From Ureibacillus composti (lineage in GTDB: Bacteria; Bacillota; Bacilli; Bacillales_A; Planococcaceae): a stretch of DNA of 64,000 nt. The position numbers were made by a program, and so were the translations under genes. Where the stretch lies: the NCBI GenBank assembly GCA_030348875.1, contig JAUCEP010000002.1:2869001-2933000 (forward strand), written 5' to 3'. This document shows positions 52,646 through 61,204 of this stretch, piece after piece. The notes below the pieces were generated by a model. The model was not told the DNA's origin, made no database searches, and saw nothing but the letters and a program-made list of their open reading frames with translations. The stretch's first letter is position 1. Each line of letters starts with the position of its first letter.

Positions 52646-54109
52646 TTACGGATTACTAAAACTCCTTTCAATTAATGTGCTGTTTTTGTTTTTATTCGCT
52701 GATGCAGGTGTTTCTGAAGTTTGCGCATCTGCTTTTCTTACAAAGAAAGAACTTATTAACCCAACAACCGAAATACCAGTAATAAAGTAGAATACATATT
52801 TAACACCAGCTGCTAAAGTGTCTGGCGTGCCTGGTTCTAGACCAACTTGGCCGGCAGTAAATAACGTAATGGCGATTGCTGTACCTGCTGCCCCTGCAAC
52901 TTGGTTTAATGTATTCATTGCAGCATTACCATCTGCATATAACTCACGTGGTAATTGGTTCAATGCGTTTGTTTGAGCTGGCATAGTTGTCATTGTTAAA
53001 CCGAAGAATAAAATCATGAATGCAACAATAATTTGCCAAACTGGTGTAGTTGCCGAGATGGTTGTTAAGAACATAACATTTGCAATCACAACACAGATAT
53101 AACCAGTAATAATGAATTTTCGGGGACCAATTTTATCAAACATTGCACCAACAAATGGTGACATTGCAAAGTTTACAGCGTTACCTGGAAGTAGTAATAA
53201 TCCGGCAACTAAAGCGCTATAGTAAAGAGCTCCTTTTAAATACATTGGTAATAATATGGATGTTGATAAAATTACTAGGATACTTAGGAACATACTTAAC
53301 GTACCTAATGAGAACATTGGATACTTAAATACACGTATATTAACCATTGGTTGTGCCATCGTCATTTGACGGACACCGAATAAAAGAATTGCTAATATAC
53401 CAATAACTAATGGTACCCAAACACCTGTTGATGAAATTGATAGTTCAGCCATCGTTGCTAATGCGTAGATAATGCCACCAAATCCAATAGTTGAGAATAG
53501 GATTGATATTATATCAATTTCAGGTTTAGTTATATCCGATACGTTCGACATCACTGGTTCACCAATAATGATTAGAATCACATAAAGAATAGCGCTGAAC
53601 CAGAAAATATAGTTCCACCCTAATGTACTTATCACTAAACCTGAAAGCGTTGGTCCAAGTGCAGGAGCTGCTGTAATAACTAGACCAACAATCCCCATTA
53701 CTGCTCCACGTTTTTGAATTGGGAAAATTAATAAAACAACATTGATCATGACAGGTAAAAGAATACCTGTTCCAATCGCTTGAACGATACGACCTATTAA
53801 TAAAACGGCAAAACTTGGTGACAGAGCGGCTAAAACAGCACCAGCCATTGATAGAACTAATCCACCTACAACTAACTGTCTCGTTGTGAACCATTTTACT
53901 AAAAGCGCCGATACCGGAACTAATATTGCTAGTGTTAATAAATAACCCGTTGTAAGCCATTGGGCAATACCTGGTTTAACAAAAAATTCATCCATAACAT
54001 TTGTCAAAGCCATATTTAATGCTGTCTCACCAAATAATCCTACGAATGCGCCCAACATTAAAACAAGAGCCATTATCTTTGGACTTTTTACTTTAATATG
54101 TGTTTCCAT
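52646..54109 (-). CDS. MFS drug:H+ antiporter, DHA2 (14-TMS) type
   Basis: A 487-residue transporter with 14 predicted helices. Motif A/B-like segments VKWFTTRQLVVGGLVLS and GRIVQAIGTGILLPVM, and motif C GIVGLVITAAPALGPTLSGL (20 residues). Belongs to the EmrB/QacA/LmrB group. No regulator gene is adjacent. AAAGGAGAT precedes the ATG. Confidence 0.9.
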   Translation of the reverse strand: METHIKVKSPKIMALVLMLGAFVGLFGETALNMALTNVMDEFFVKPGIAQWLTTGYLLTLAILVPVSALLVKWFTTRQLVVGGLVLSMAGAVLAALSPSFAVLLIGRIVQAIGTGILLPVMINVVLLIFPIQKRGAVMGIVGLVITAAPALGPTLSGLVISTLGWNYIFWFSAILYVILIIIGEPVMSNVSDITKPEIDIISILFSTIGFGGIIYALATMAELSISSTGVWVPLVIGILAILLFGVRQMTMAQPMVNIRVFKYPMFSLGTLSMFLSILVILSTSILLPMYLKGALYYSALVAGLLLLPGNAVNFAMSPFVGAMFDKIGPRKFIITGYICVVIANVMFLTTISATTPVWQIIVAFMILFFGLTMTTMPAQTNALNQLPRELYADGNAAMNTLNQVAGAAGTAIAITLFTAGQVGLEPGTPDTLAAGVKYVFYFITGISVVGLISSFFVRKADAQTSETPASANKNKNSTLIERSFSNP

Positions 54110-54668
54110 AAAAATCTCCTTTTTGTTGGAATAGTGTTGTTAATCATCATTGATTTTGTATCTATTTCCACGCCTCCCATACCAACTGGTCTGTTTATAC
54201 TTTATCAAAAAAATTTATTATAATTCAAGCTATTTTTAATCCAGTGGTATTACAAAAATTCATAAGTTAGACACAAATACACCCCTAATAATCCCTCTAC
54301 TTTTTCCCTTAACAATCCTACTTAAAACCTTATGTATCAAGGAGTTTATCCTATTTCTTTATGATGAGATAAACCATTCCCCACTAAGCATAAGAAAAGA
54401 CTTTAATGCTCTAAGAAACGCATTATATAGTGACTTATAACAAGAATTCGTTCAGTAAGTATATTAATCAGTTGTGATTAGAATAAAATCATGATCAACT
54501 TTCCTTTGGATAACTTTTTAAAAGATAAAAATTGGGACAAAATGTTCAAAATCAAATAAATCGTCGGATTTGTAACCCAACTAATTAAAAAGCATAGCCT
54601 CCTTTGCTACATTTTCACTGAATTGAGGGTTATACTATAAGAAGAATTTTAGGAGGTAGAAACTGAAA
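54110..54668. other. Intergenic region between MFS transporter and 153-codon gene
   Basis: AT-rich; no gene, RNA or strong hairpin recognised. It should carry promoters for both divergent genes. Confidence 0.4.
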
Positions 54669-55130
54669 ATGAATTTTAACTTAACAAATGCATTAATAGA
54701 ACGTTGTGACAAAGAAAGCGAAGAAGTAATTTCAAAAGAAGACATATCTTTTTTAAGTACTTCACTAAACCATTTCAAACAAAATCGTAATGAATTTCTT
54801 TACATTGAATCCCCTGAATTTGAACCAGTCAATATAGATGCAGTTTCCCTTGAACTGGATGACGTCTTCGAAACGTATATGATCTTACTTGGATTGAAAG
54901 TGCAAAAAAAATATTTAAATACAATCAAAACTTTTCTTGATGAAAATTTATTTGGTGAAGAATTAAAAAACTATAGTGCAGCTTTCTCAAATGAGGATGG
55001 GTTATGGGAATTAAATATACCAATAAATTATATGGATGGCTTTAAAGAAGAAATGTCTATTGAAGAAGCTCTAAATCTCTCTGTAAACTTCATACATTCT
55101 TTAATGCAAATAATTAAACAACAACAATAA
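54669..55130 (+). CDS. Hypothetical protein upstream of the TRM11-like gene
   Basis: The 153-residue acidic, mostly helical cytoplasmic protein has no motif I recognise. It ends in IKQQQ. SD AGGAGGTAG precedes the ATG. The methyltransferase gene begins within a few bases after its stop, so both are probably on one transcript and could cooperate. Confidence 0.7.
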   Translation: MNFNLTNALIERCDKESEEVISKEDISFLSTSLNHFKQNRNEFLYIESPEFEPVNIDAVSLELDDVFETYMILLGLKVQKKYLNTIKTFLDENLFGEELKNYSAAFSNEDGLWELNIPINYMDGFKEEMSIEEALNLSVNFIHSLMQIIKQQQ

Positions 55131-55152
55131 TGTGATGAAGGATGTTATAAGA

Positions 55153-56097
55153 TTGCAAGATACACAAAAATATATTTACACTTATGTTCATCATAAAGAT
55201 GAATATGATTTATGTCGAATGGAGATGCGTGCTTTTTTCAACATGGATTCCCAATCCAACTTTTTAATAAGTAATGTTGAAGTAGACCCTAGTAGGAGTC
55301 CATTTATTCAAGACCGTCTTGAAGTGTACTATGAAAGTAATAGCATCTCTGACATAAAAGAATTAGTTCAAAAATTAAAGTTAAATGACAAAACTTATAA
55401 AGTGATCTGTTTAAACAAAATGGATATAGATCAAACCAAGAAAATTCATCATCCTGAAAGAAGACAAATTGAACGGGAAATTGGTTTAGTGATTGACGGT
55501 GAACCGCACTTAGATCACCCTGATGTTGTTTTTGGTTTAATTCATATAAATGGACGTTGGTATTTTGGAAAACATACAATCAGTGAATCCATATGGCGTC
55601 ATCACCTACATAAACCTAATAGTTATTCGACAGCACTTAGTACAAGGGTTGCACGTGCTGTTTCCAATATCGCTGTTCCCCATACTGAGGGTGTCCGCGC
55701 AATTGACCCATGCTGTGGAATCGGAACGGTTGTAATTGAGGCACTATCAATGGGAATAGACATCGTTGGACGGGATATCAAACCACTTGTTTGTAAAGGA
55801 GCCCGTGAAAACATTGCTTATTTTGGTCTAAATGGTACTGTAACTCTTGGACCAATCTCAGAAGTCACTGAATATTATGATGTCGCCATTATTGATTTAC
55901 CATATAACCTATATACACATATTTCCCGTGAAGAACAATTTGATATTATTAAACACGCTCGTCGTATCGCGAAACAAGTTGTTATCATTACAATTGAGAC
56001 AATTGATGACCTATTAGAAAAAGCAGACCTTAAAATTTCCGATCAATGTATTGCAAAAAAGCAATTGTTTAAGAGACAAATTTTATTATGTGAATAA
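55153..56097 (+). CDS. TRM11-like SAM-dependent RNA methyltransferase
   Basis: A 314-residue Rossmann methyltransferase. Motif I is AIDPCCGIGTVVIEAL (about 182-197) and motif IV DLPYNLY is of the N-methylating (N/D)PPY type with Leu in place of the first Pro. The N-terminal domain (KYIYTYVHHKDEYDLCRMEM) resembles the THUMP-like part of TRM11/TrmG10 enzymes, which methylate guanine in tRNA. TTG at 55153 has the SD GAAGGA; GTG/ATG at 55132/55135 lack one but would be in frame. Confidence 0.82.
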   Translation: MQDTQKYIYTYVHHKDEYDLCRMEMRAFFNMDSQSNFLISNVEVDPSRSPFIQDRLEVYYESNSISDIKELVQKLKLNDKTYKVICLNKMDIDQTKKIHHPERRQIEREIGLVIDGEPHLDHPDVVFGLIHINGRWYFGKHTISESIWRHHLHKPNSYSTALSTRVARAVSNIAVPHTEGVRAIDPCCGIGTVVIEALSMGIDIVGRDIKPLVCKGARENIAYFGLNGTVTLGPISEVTEYYDVAIIDLPYNLYTHISREEQFDIIKHARRIAKQVVIITIETIDDLLEKADLKISDQCIAKKQLFKRQILLCE

Positions 56098-56130
56098 CAT
56101 TTTCCTTTTTAAGTAATAGGATTAAAAACG

Positions 56131-56169
56131 AAAACCACCACTTTCTCGTAGTAGGAAATGGTGGTTTTT
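56131..56169 (+). terminator. Terminator of the TRM11-like operon
   Basis: AAAACCACCA/TGGTGGTTTT with TTTCTC...GGAAA inside. Confidence 0.85.
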
Positions 56170-56573
56170 GTTAAATTTATCGTGTTCTACTAAATGTTCT
56201 ACCTGAGACCATCTACATCATTTCGAACAGTCCCGTTCCCCTCCTCTTCGTATCCCAAAAGATTTCACCCTGCACTCCAATGATTTCATTATTATCAAAT
56301 TCTTATTAGGAATAATCACCTTATCTATCTAATTAACAACTAATGTTACAGTATCATTAATATAAATTTCCACGATTAAATATTCAGAATATTTTAAATA
56401 CCCGGAATTATTAACGTTAATCCTAATTAAATGTGACAATTTTGTGAAATTGTTAGTTTTTAGCACATTACGACATTTTTTTCATGTTCAATTGTATACA
56501 ATGAAAAAGCATCAAAAGTTCTGCTAACAAACAAACCATAAAAAAGCTAATATACTTTACGGGGGAACTAGTA
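56170..56573. other. Intergenic region before the Spo0E-like gene
   Basis: AT-rich, no gene recognised. A GAGGAGGGG on the minus strand near 56240 leads only to ATGATGTAG. Confidence 0.4.
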
Positions 56574-56738
56574 ATGAAAAGTTTTTTGTACAAAAAAATA
56601 TTGAAAATGATCATTGAAATAAAGAGAAAATCAATGATTAGAAAGGCAAATGATTTAGGATATACACATCCTGATGTAGTTACTTGTAGTCAGGAATTAG
56701 ATACATTACTAAATATATATTCTAGACAAGCAGCATAA
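56574..56738 (+). CDS. Spo0E-like aspartyl-phosphate phosphatase peptide
   Basis: The 54-residue helical protein ends in SQELDTLLNIYSRQAA. The SQELD motif is the signature of Spo0E, YisI and YnzD, small phosphatases that remove phosphate from Spo0A~P and delay sporulation. The N-terminal part is unusually basic and hydrophobic (MKSFLYKKILKMIIEIKRKS). GGGGGAAC precedes the ATG. A terminator follows. Confidence 0.82.
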   Translation: MKSFLYKKILKMIIEIKRKSMIRKANDLGYTHPDVVTCSQELDTLLNIYSRQAA

Positions 56739-56785
56739 AATAGAGGGCGTAAAAACACTACAAAAAAGAAAATGACCGACAAATA

Positions 56786-56818
56786 ACCAATCAGGGGGGC
56801 GATCCTGATTGGTTTTTA
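56786..56818 (+). terminator. Terminator of the Spo0E-like gene
   Basis: AACCAATCAGG/CCTGATTGGTT stem followed by TTTATTTT. Confidence 0.88.
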
Positions 56819-57103
56819 TTTTACCTAAAGTAAAGGGAGAGCAAGCCTTCTCAAAATCATGTTTAAAAGCCTACATCACTGAGCAGAAGTTTCACTATAT
56901 GCTCTCATTTCTTACACTAGATGACTTAAATTTAATCCAAGGTTCCCTACTCAAAATGTAAATCAGGGTAACAAAATACCGAGACGTTATTAACAGAATA
57001 TAAGATTCGATAAAATTCGAGCATGAACACTATGTGTGTCGAATAAAATTGGTTAGGTTATAAAAATTGAATTCACTATTTTAAAAAAGGGAGAACAAAA
57101 ATA
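56819..57103. other. Intergenic region before the second MFS gene
   Basis: No gene recognised. SD AAAAAGGGAG at 57084-57093 belongs to the MFS transporter. Confidence 0.35.
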
Positions 57104-58282
57104 ATGTCCCTTTTCTGGAAAAAACAAAACGCCTCTTTTCAAATTTACTCGTTAATTTTGACATGGTCTGGTTTAGTTATTTTAATTAGTATGTACTTTA
57201 CAATACCACTAACCACAACATTTATAACTGAGTTTGATATTACTGAGACAGAAGCAGTTTGGGTTGGAAGCTCCTTTTCTATGAGCTATGCTATTTGTTG
57301 TTTTCTTTATGGCCCTTTGTCCGATCGCTTTGGACGAAAAATATTTTTAATCATTGGTATTTGTATTCTGACAGTCGTTACTTTCATCGGTGGTTTTGTA
57401 AAAAGTTACGAGATTTTACTTTTTATTCGTGTCCTTCAAGCTATGGCAGCAGCGGCTTTTGTCCCCATTTCCCTTGTTTATACTGCTGAAGTATTTCCTT
57501 CTGAGAAGCGACTATCCGCTATTGGAATGATTTCATCAGGTTTTCTCATCGCCAGTGTCGTCGCTCAAGTCTTTGCCATAACTATCGAAACCCACTTCGG
57601 TTGGAGAGGAAATTTTTTCTTTTTATCCTTCCTATACTTAATTACAACATTTTTAGTGCTTTTTAATTTACCAAAAGAAAAAAACGATACGATTCAAGAA
57701 AGTATTTTCAAGAAATATTTGAAGATGAAAAACTTATTGTTAAATCCAATATTAATTGGGTCGTTTATTATTTCGCTAATGCTACTTTTTTCATTAATCG
57801 GAATGTATACGATCCTTGGAAAATTATTATCAGCAGAACCTTACAACTTTACGGACAATCAGATTCTTTATGTTCGTGGAATAGGAATATTAGGAACATT
57901 CACATCATTTTTTGCAAGTAGGATTGCAAAAAAAGTTGGATTTCATTGTGCTTTTCGAACAAGTTTTATTATAGCTGCGGCGTCTCTTTTCTTAATAGGA
58001 TTGGGTGGCAATCCAATATTTGTCATATTCTTAAGCCTCGTTTTTGTAGCGTGTATATCATTTATCGTGCCGACGAATATTACGGTTATTAATGCTAATG
58101 CAGAGACGCAAAGAGGAAGTGCTGTGCTTTTTAATGCATTCATTTTGTTTGTTGGTGCCAGTTTAGGTCCACTGTTAGCTACAAAATTAATGAATATTGG
58201 CTCTACTTTTATGACCTTTACTGTATTTAGTGTCATTTTATTTATTGGATTCTTATGTACCTTAATCACCAAAAAAAATTAA
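57104..58282 (+). CDS. MFS transporter (12-TMS, DHA1-like)
   Basis: A 392-residue transporter with 12 predicted helices. Motif A is present as GPLSDRFGRKIFLIIGI (about 67-83) after helix 2, and helix 5 carries GWRGNFFFLSF. Substrate unknown; similar carriers export arabinose, chloramphenicol or cyanate. Monocistronic, with its own terminator. Confidence 0.88.
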   Translation: MSLFWKKQNASFQIYSLILTWSGLVILISMYFTIPLTTTFITEFDITETEAVWVGSSFSMSYAICCFLYGPLSDRFGRKIFLIIGICILTVVTFIGGFVKSYEILLFIRVLQAMAAAAFVPISLVYTAEVFPSEKRLSAIGMISSGFLIASVVAQVFAITIETHFGWRGNFFFLSFLYLITTFLVLFNLPKEKNDTIQESIFKKYLKMKNLLLNPILIGSFIISLMLLFSLIGMYTILGKLLSAEPYNFTDNQILYVRGIGILGTFTSFFASRIAKKVGFHCAFRTSFIIAAASLFLIGLGGNPIFVIFLSLVFVACISFIVPTNITVINANAETQRGSAVLFNAFILFVGASLGPLLATKLMNIGSTFMTFTVFSVILFIGFLCTLITKKN

Positions 58283-58287
58283 TTTTG

Positions 58288-58318
58288 GGGAGTCGTTATT
58301 AGCGACTCCCTTTTTTAT
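58288..58318 (+). terminator. Terminator of the MFS gene
   Basis: GGGAGTCG/CGACTCCC stem followed by six T residues. Confidence 0.88.
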
Positions 58319-58395
58319 TTCATGTATTTCAATCTTGATTGTTTATTAATTTAACGTTAAATTTTGTTAAATTGTATTGAAAACGTCGTCATTAT

Positions 58396-58453
58396 GAACA
58401 ATATGTGAAACCCTTCACAACCTATTTTCTTTTATTATTGGATGATGTACAAT
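58396..58453 (+). promoter_or_regulatory. FNR/Rex-type dyad and promoter of the second microprotein pair
   Basis: TGTGA-N6-TCACA (58404-58419; a perfect FNR-type dyad and, read as ATGTGAA-N4-TTCACAA, one base from the Rex consensus) lies 44 bp (start to start) before TACAAT (58448-58453). The leading GAACAATATGTGAAA is identical to that of the other pair. Confidence 0.7.
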
Positions 58454-58466
58454 CAACTCAAATATA

Positions 58467-58496
58467 GAAATATTCCCCAGGGATTTTGAATATTTC
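58467..58496 (+). promoter_or_regulatory. Leader hairpin of the second microprotein pair
   Basis: GAAATATTC (58467-58475) and GAATATTTC (58488-58496) form a perfect 9-bp stem ending 19 nt before the SD. The position matches the unrelated-sequence hairpin at 48295-48340. Confidence 0.5.
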
Positions 58497-58528
58497 AACA
58501 AGAAAATCAAATTTTGGAGGAGCTCTCT

Positions 58529-58651
58529 ATGTGGTTAATTACAGTATTTGAAAAAGATACTTTCCGTATTTTTGAATTTGACAATCAAAATGAAGCTGCA
58601 TTTGCACTTCAAGAGTTTAATGATCCCGCCATTTTGTCGTTTACAATGTAG
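58529..58651 (+). CDS. 40-residue microprotein MWVITVF family, copy 3
   Basis: MWLITVFEKDTFRIFEFDNQ then NEAAFALQEFNDPAILSFTM. SD TTGGAGGAG, ATG at 58529. It shares 13 consecutive residues (TFRIFEFDNQNEA) with copy 2 and PAIL-S with copy 4. First gene of the second pair. Confidence 0.82.
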   Translation: MWLITVFEKDTFRIFEFDNQNEAAFALQEFNDPAILSFTM

Positions 58652-58683
58652 TCTTGTGAATAAAAATTTAGGAGGCGCCTACC

Positions 58684-58806
58684 ATGTGGGTAATTACAGT
58701 TTTCTTAAAAGACACTTACCGTATTTATGAGTTTGAGGATCAAAAAGAGGCACTGCTTGTAATGAAAGGATTTAAAGATCCAGCTATTTTATCTTATTCT
58801 TTGTAA
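58684..58806 (+). CDS. 40-residue microprotein MWVITVF family, copy 4
   Basis: MWVITVFLKDTYRIYEFEDQ then KEALLVMKGFKDPAILSYSL, 32 bp after copy 3, with SD TTAGGAGGCG. All four copies keep the length of 40, Trp2, the TVF strand, the R-x-x-EF strand, an EA helix start and an IL-S/T end. Confidence 0.82.
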   Translation: MWVITVFLKDTYRIYEFEDQKEALLVMKGFKDPAILSYSL

Positions 58807-58869
58807 TAACCACAGTATTAGAAGGTATTCTTCTTTTTATATCATTGTTTATTTCGTCTCCATCAAATT

Positions 58870-58902
58870 AGGGCGCTCCCTTATACAGGACGCCCTCTTT
58901 TT
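58870..58902 (+). terminator. Terminator of the second microprotein pair
   Basis: AGGGCG/CGCCCT stem with inner TCC/GGA, then CTTTTTAT. Confidence 0.75.
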
Positions 58903-59020
58903 ATGTCTTATTTAGTTAAAAAAATCTTAAGAATAATTAGAAATTCAATTTCAATCGTGTCTATTAAAGTAATCATGGACTATACCCATTTGAAGTATAT
59001 TAAGGAAAATCAACTCTCTT

Positions 59021-59398
59021 CTATTTTTCTATTAATTGTAATAATTCTCCATTAATACCTCTAAATAAAATCATTTTGTCACCAAATATTGTTAATTTAG
59101 GTTCCTCAGTTAAAAACTCTATCCCTTTCGCTTTTAGTTCTTCCATCGATTCTGCCATATTTTCAATGGCAAAAGCTAGATGGTCTACAATACCGTCAGT
59201 CAGTTGTCCTACATCAGTTAATTCCTCGATAAGTTCAATTTCAACTTGCGGATTGTCTTCCACATATAAAAAAGCCATCTTTCGAGAATCATTACTCCCT
59301 GCTGCACGCAATTTAAAATTTAAAATATCTTCATAAAATTTGATGGATTCCTCTAAATTTTTCACAATAATGGCAGTATGTTCTATCTTTTTAATCAT
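59021..59398 (-). CDS. VOC family protein (glyoxalase-like)
   Basis: The 125-residue protein has paired beta-alpha-beta-beta-beta modules: MIKKIEHTAIIVKNLEESIK at the N-terminus with the metal-ligand His, VEIELIEEL, IVDHLAFAIENM with the second His, and GELLQLIEK with the last Glu. That metal-ligand set (His, Glu, His, Glu) fits a lactoylglutathione-lyase or methylmalonyl-CoA-epimerase-type enzyme. Overlaps the upstream gene by 8 nt. Confidence 0.85.
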   Translation of the reverse strand: MIKKIEHTAIIVKNLEESIKFYEDILNFKLRAAGSNDSRKMAFLYVEDNPQVEIELIEELTDVGQLTDGIVDHLAFAIENMAESMEELKAKGIEFLTEEPKLTIFGDKMILFRGINGELLQLIEK

Positions 59399-59612
59399 TC
59401 TTTGTTCCCCCTTTAAATGATTCCTTTGAGATTAGTAGTTTTAAAACACATTTAAATACTGTATAACTAAAACATGCTAATCCAATAATTCCTACTAAAG
59501 TTAGCACCGGAACTTGTTCTGCAAAAAGCATTCCAGTTATGAAAAGTAAAAATGATATGACGGCAATTAGTATGTAAAGAGATGATTTTAACACTATTTG
59601 CCACACCTCCAT
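59391..59612 (-). CDS. Small two-helix membrane protein
   Basis: A 73-residue hypothetical protein with two hydrophobic helices (SSLYILIAVISFLLFITGML; VLTLVGIIGLACFSYTVFK) and a short basic tail. GGAGGTG precedes the ATG. Overlap with the VOC gene implies an operon. No family recognised. Confidence 0.65.
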   Translation of the reverse strand: MEVWQIVLKSSLYILIAVISFLLFITGMLFAEQVPVLTLVGIIGLACFSYTVFKCVLKLLISKESFKGGTKND

Positions 59613-59763
59613 TTTATATTCTATTTCATGACCTAAACTTCCTTCGGCAATTTATTCAATCTAAAGTGTTTAAACTTTCATATTATTGAATTTAAAATTC
59701 AATCATTGTTGAGATTTAAAAGGTAAATACTAATTTAATATTTTGAACATTTTCAAAACACCA

Positions 59764-59792
59764 TTGACAGTTCATCAAAATTATAGCATATT
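59764..59792 (+). promoter_or_regulatory. Candidate promoter of the proline T-box transcript
   Basis: TTGACA (59764-59769), a 17-bp spacer and CATATT (59787-59792), placing the start just before the T-box stem I. Confidence 0.6.
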
Positions 59793-59819
59793 AGTTTTAA
59801 ATTGAATTTGATTAGCCAT

Positions 59820-60050
59820 AACGAAGACCAGTATGTTGGATACTTTGGAAAGAGAGCGATGTTCACCGGCTGAAAGACATTGCACAAAAAAGACCATCAG
59901 AACCTACTTCGTTCGCTTCTAGCAAAAACTAGACGCAGACTCAAGCGTTATGAGATGAAGTGGGATTGATTACTTTTCAATCCAATTTAGGTGGTACCGC
60001 GGAGAAAAACCCTTTTCGCCCTATTTATTAGGGATGAATTGGGTTTTTTT
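59820..60050 (+). ncRNA. T-box leader, proline-specific, upstream of proBA
   Basis: Stem I is closed by AACGAA (59820-59825) and TTCGTT (59908-59913). The specifier loop holds CCT (59903-59905) followed by A, a proline codon. The conserved T-box sequence AGGTGGTACCGCG is at 59989-60001. A terminator (AACCC...GGGTT with inner CCCT/AGGG, then TTTTTTT) lies at 60008-60047. Uncharged tRNA-Pro should favour antitermination and raise proBA expression. Confidence 0.95.
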
Positions 60051-60102
60051 ATTTATCTCTGAAAACATTATCACTTATTACTACCGTAAAGGATGATCAG
60101 AA

Positions 60103-61191
60103 ATGGATAAAAAAAGAATTGTCGTAAAAATCGGCAGTAGCTCCCTTACTAATTCAAAAGGCGAAATTGATCAAAAGAAATTACACGACCATATTCTAGC
60201 AATTGCCGCACTCAAAAAATTAGGACATGAGGTTCTACTTGTAACATCAGGTGCAGTAGCTGCTGGGTTCCGAATGCTCGGCTATCCTTCACGACCTGTC
60301 ACCCTAAAAGGAAAACAGGCTGCTGCTGCTGTTGGTCAAAACCTACTTATACAAAAATATTCGGAGCTCTTTTCACAATACGAAATTCGAACAGCACAAA
60401 TTCTTTTAACCCGTACAGACTTCTCAAAAAAGGAAAGGTATCATAATGCATTTGCAACGTTTACAGAATTACTAGAGCGTTCTATACTTCCAATCATTAA
60501 TGAAAATGACACAGTCTCTGTTGCGGAACTAACATTTGGCGATAATGATATGCTTTCGGCACTTGTTAGTGGCCTTGTTCATGCAGATCAACTCATCATT
60601 TTAACAGACATAAACGGCTTTTATACTGACAATCCGCTCAAAAACCCTGACGCCAAGAGAATCGATTATCTTACAGAAGTATCGGATGAAATGCTCGAAC
60701 ATGCATCGGGAGCTGGCTCGAAAGTCGGAACAGGTGGAATGCAGTCAAAACTTCTTGCTGCCCGTACTGCCCTGAAATCAGGGGTTCATGTATTCATCGG
60801 GAAAGGACAAGGTGAGAATAAACTCGTCGAAATTTTAGAAGGTCGTGGTGATGGAACTTATATTGGACAAGTCCAGAACACCACGCTTCCAAATCAAAAG
60901 CAGTGGCTTTCCTTCACGGAAGTTTCCGGAAAAATATACATCGATGAAGGAGCTAAAAAGGCAATTTTATCCTCAGGCAAAAGCCTATTACCTGCGGGTG
61001 TTTATAAAATTGAAGGACTCTTTCATAAAGGCGATGTAGTAGAAGTTTACAGTGAATCTGGCTTAATAGGTCGTGGCGAAGTACTTTATTCCAGCGATGA
61101 GTTACGATTCGCCATGGGAAAACGTACAGACGAACTTCCATGTGGTTCAATGGAAGTAATTCATCGGAATCAATGGGTACAAACAATTTAA
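60103..61191 (+). CDS. proB: Glutamate 5-kinase
   Basis: The 362-residue enzyme phosphorylates L-glutamate, the first step of proline synthesis. N-terminal amino-acid kinase domain: [48 protein letters not shown] and [15 protein letters not shown]-terminal PUA domain (about 270-355) is present. Located directly behind the T-box leader; 13 nt separate it from proA. Confidence 0.96.
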   Translation: MDKKRIVVKIGSSSLTNSKGEIDQKKLHDHILAIAALKKLGHEVLLVTSGAVAAGFRMLGYPSRPVTLKGKQAAAAVGQNLLIQKYSELFSQYEIRTAQILLTRTDFSKKERYHNAFATFTELLERSILPIINENDTVSVAELTFGDNDMLSALVSGLVHADQLIILTDINGFYTDNPLKNPDAKRIDYLTEVSDEMLEHASGAGSKVGTGGMQSKLLAARTALKSGVHVFIGKGQGENKLVEILEGRGDGTYIGQVQNTTLPNQKQWLSFTEVSGKIYIDEGAKKAILSSGKSLLPAGVYKIEGLFHKGDVVEVYSESGLIGRGEVLYSSDELRFAMGKRTDELPCGSMEVIHRNQWVQTI

Positions 61192-61204
61192 AGGAGGAGT
61201 CTAT

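Noticed and set aside
53559-53960. 133-codon minus-strand frame rich in Ser, Cys and Trp
   Set aside because: It is a shadow in another frame of the MFS transporter gene, which has clear membrane-helix and motif evidence.
58548-58730. 60-codon plus-strand frame across the second microprotein pair
   Set aside because: It runs out of frame through copy 3 and into copy 4; the 40-codon frames have SDs and paralogues.
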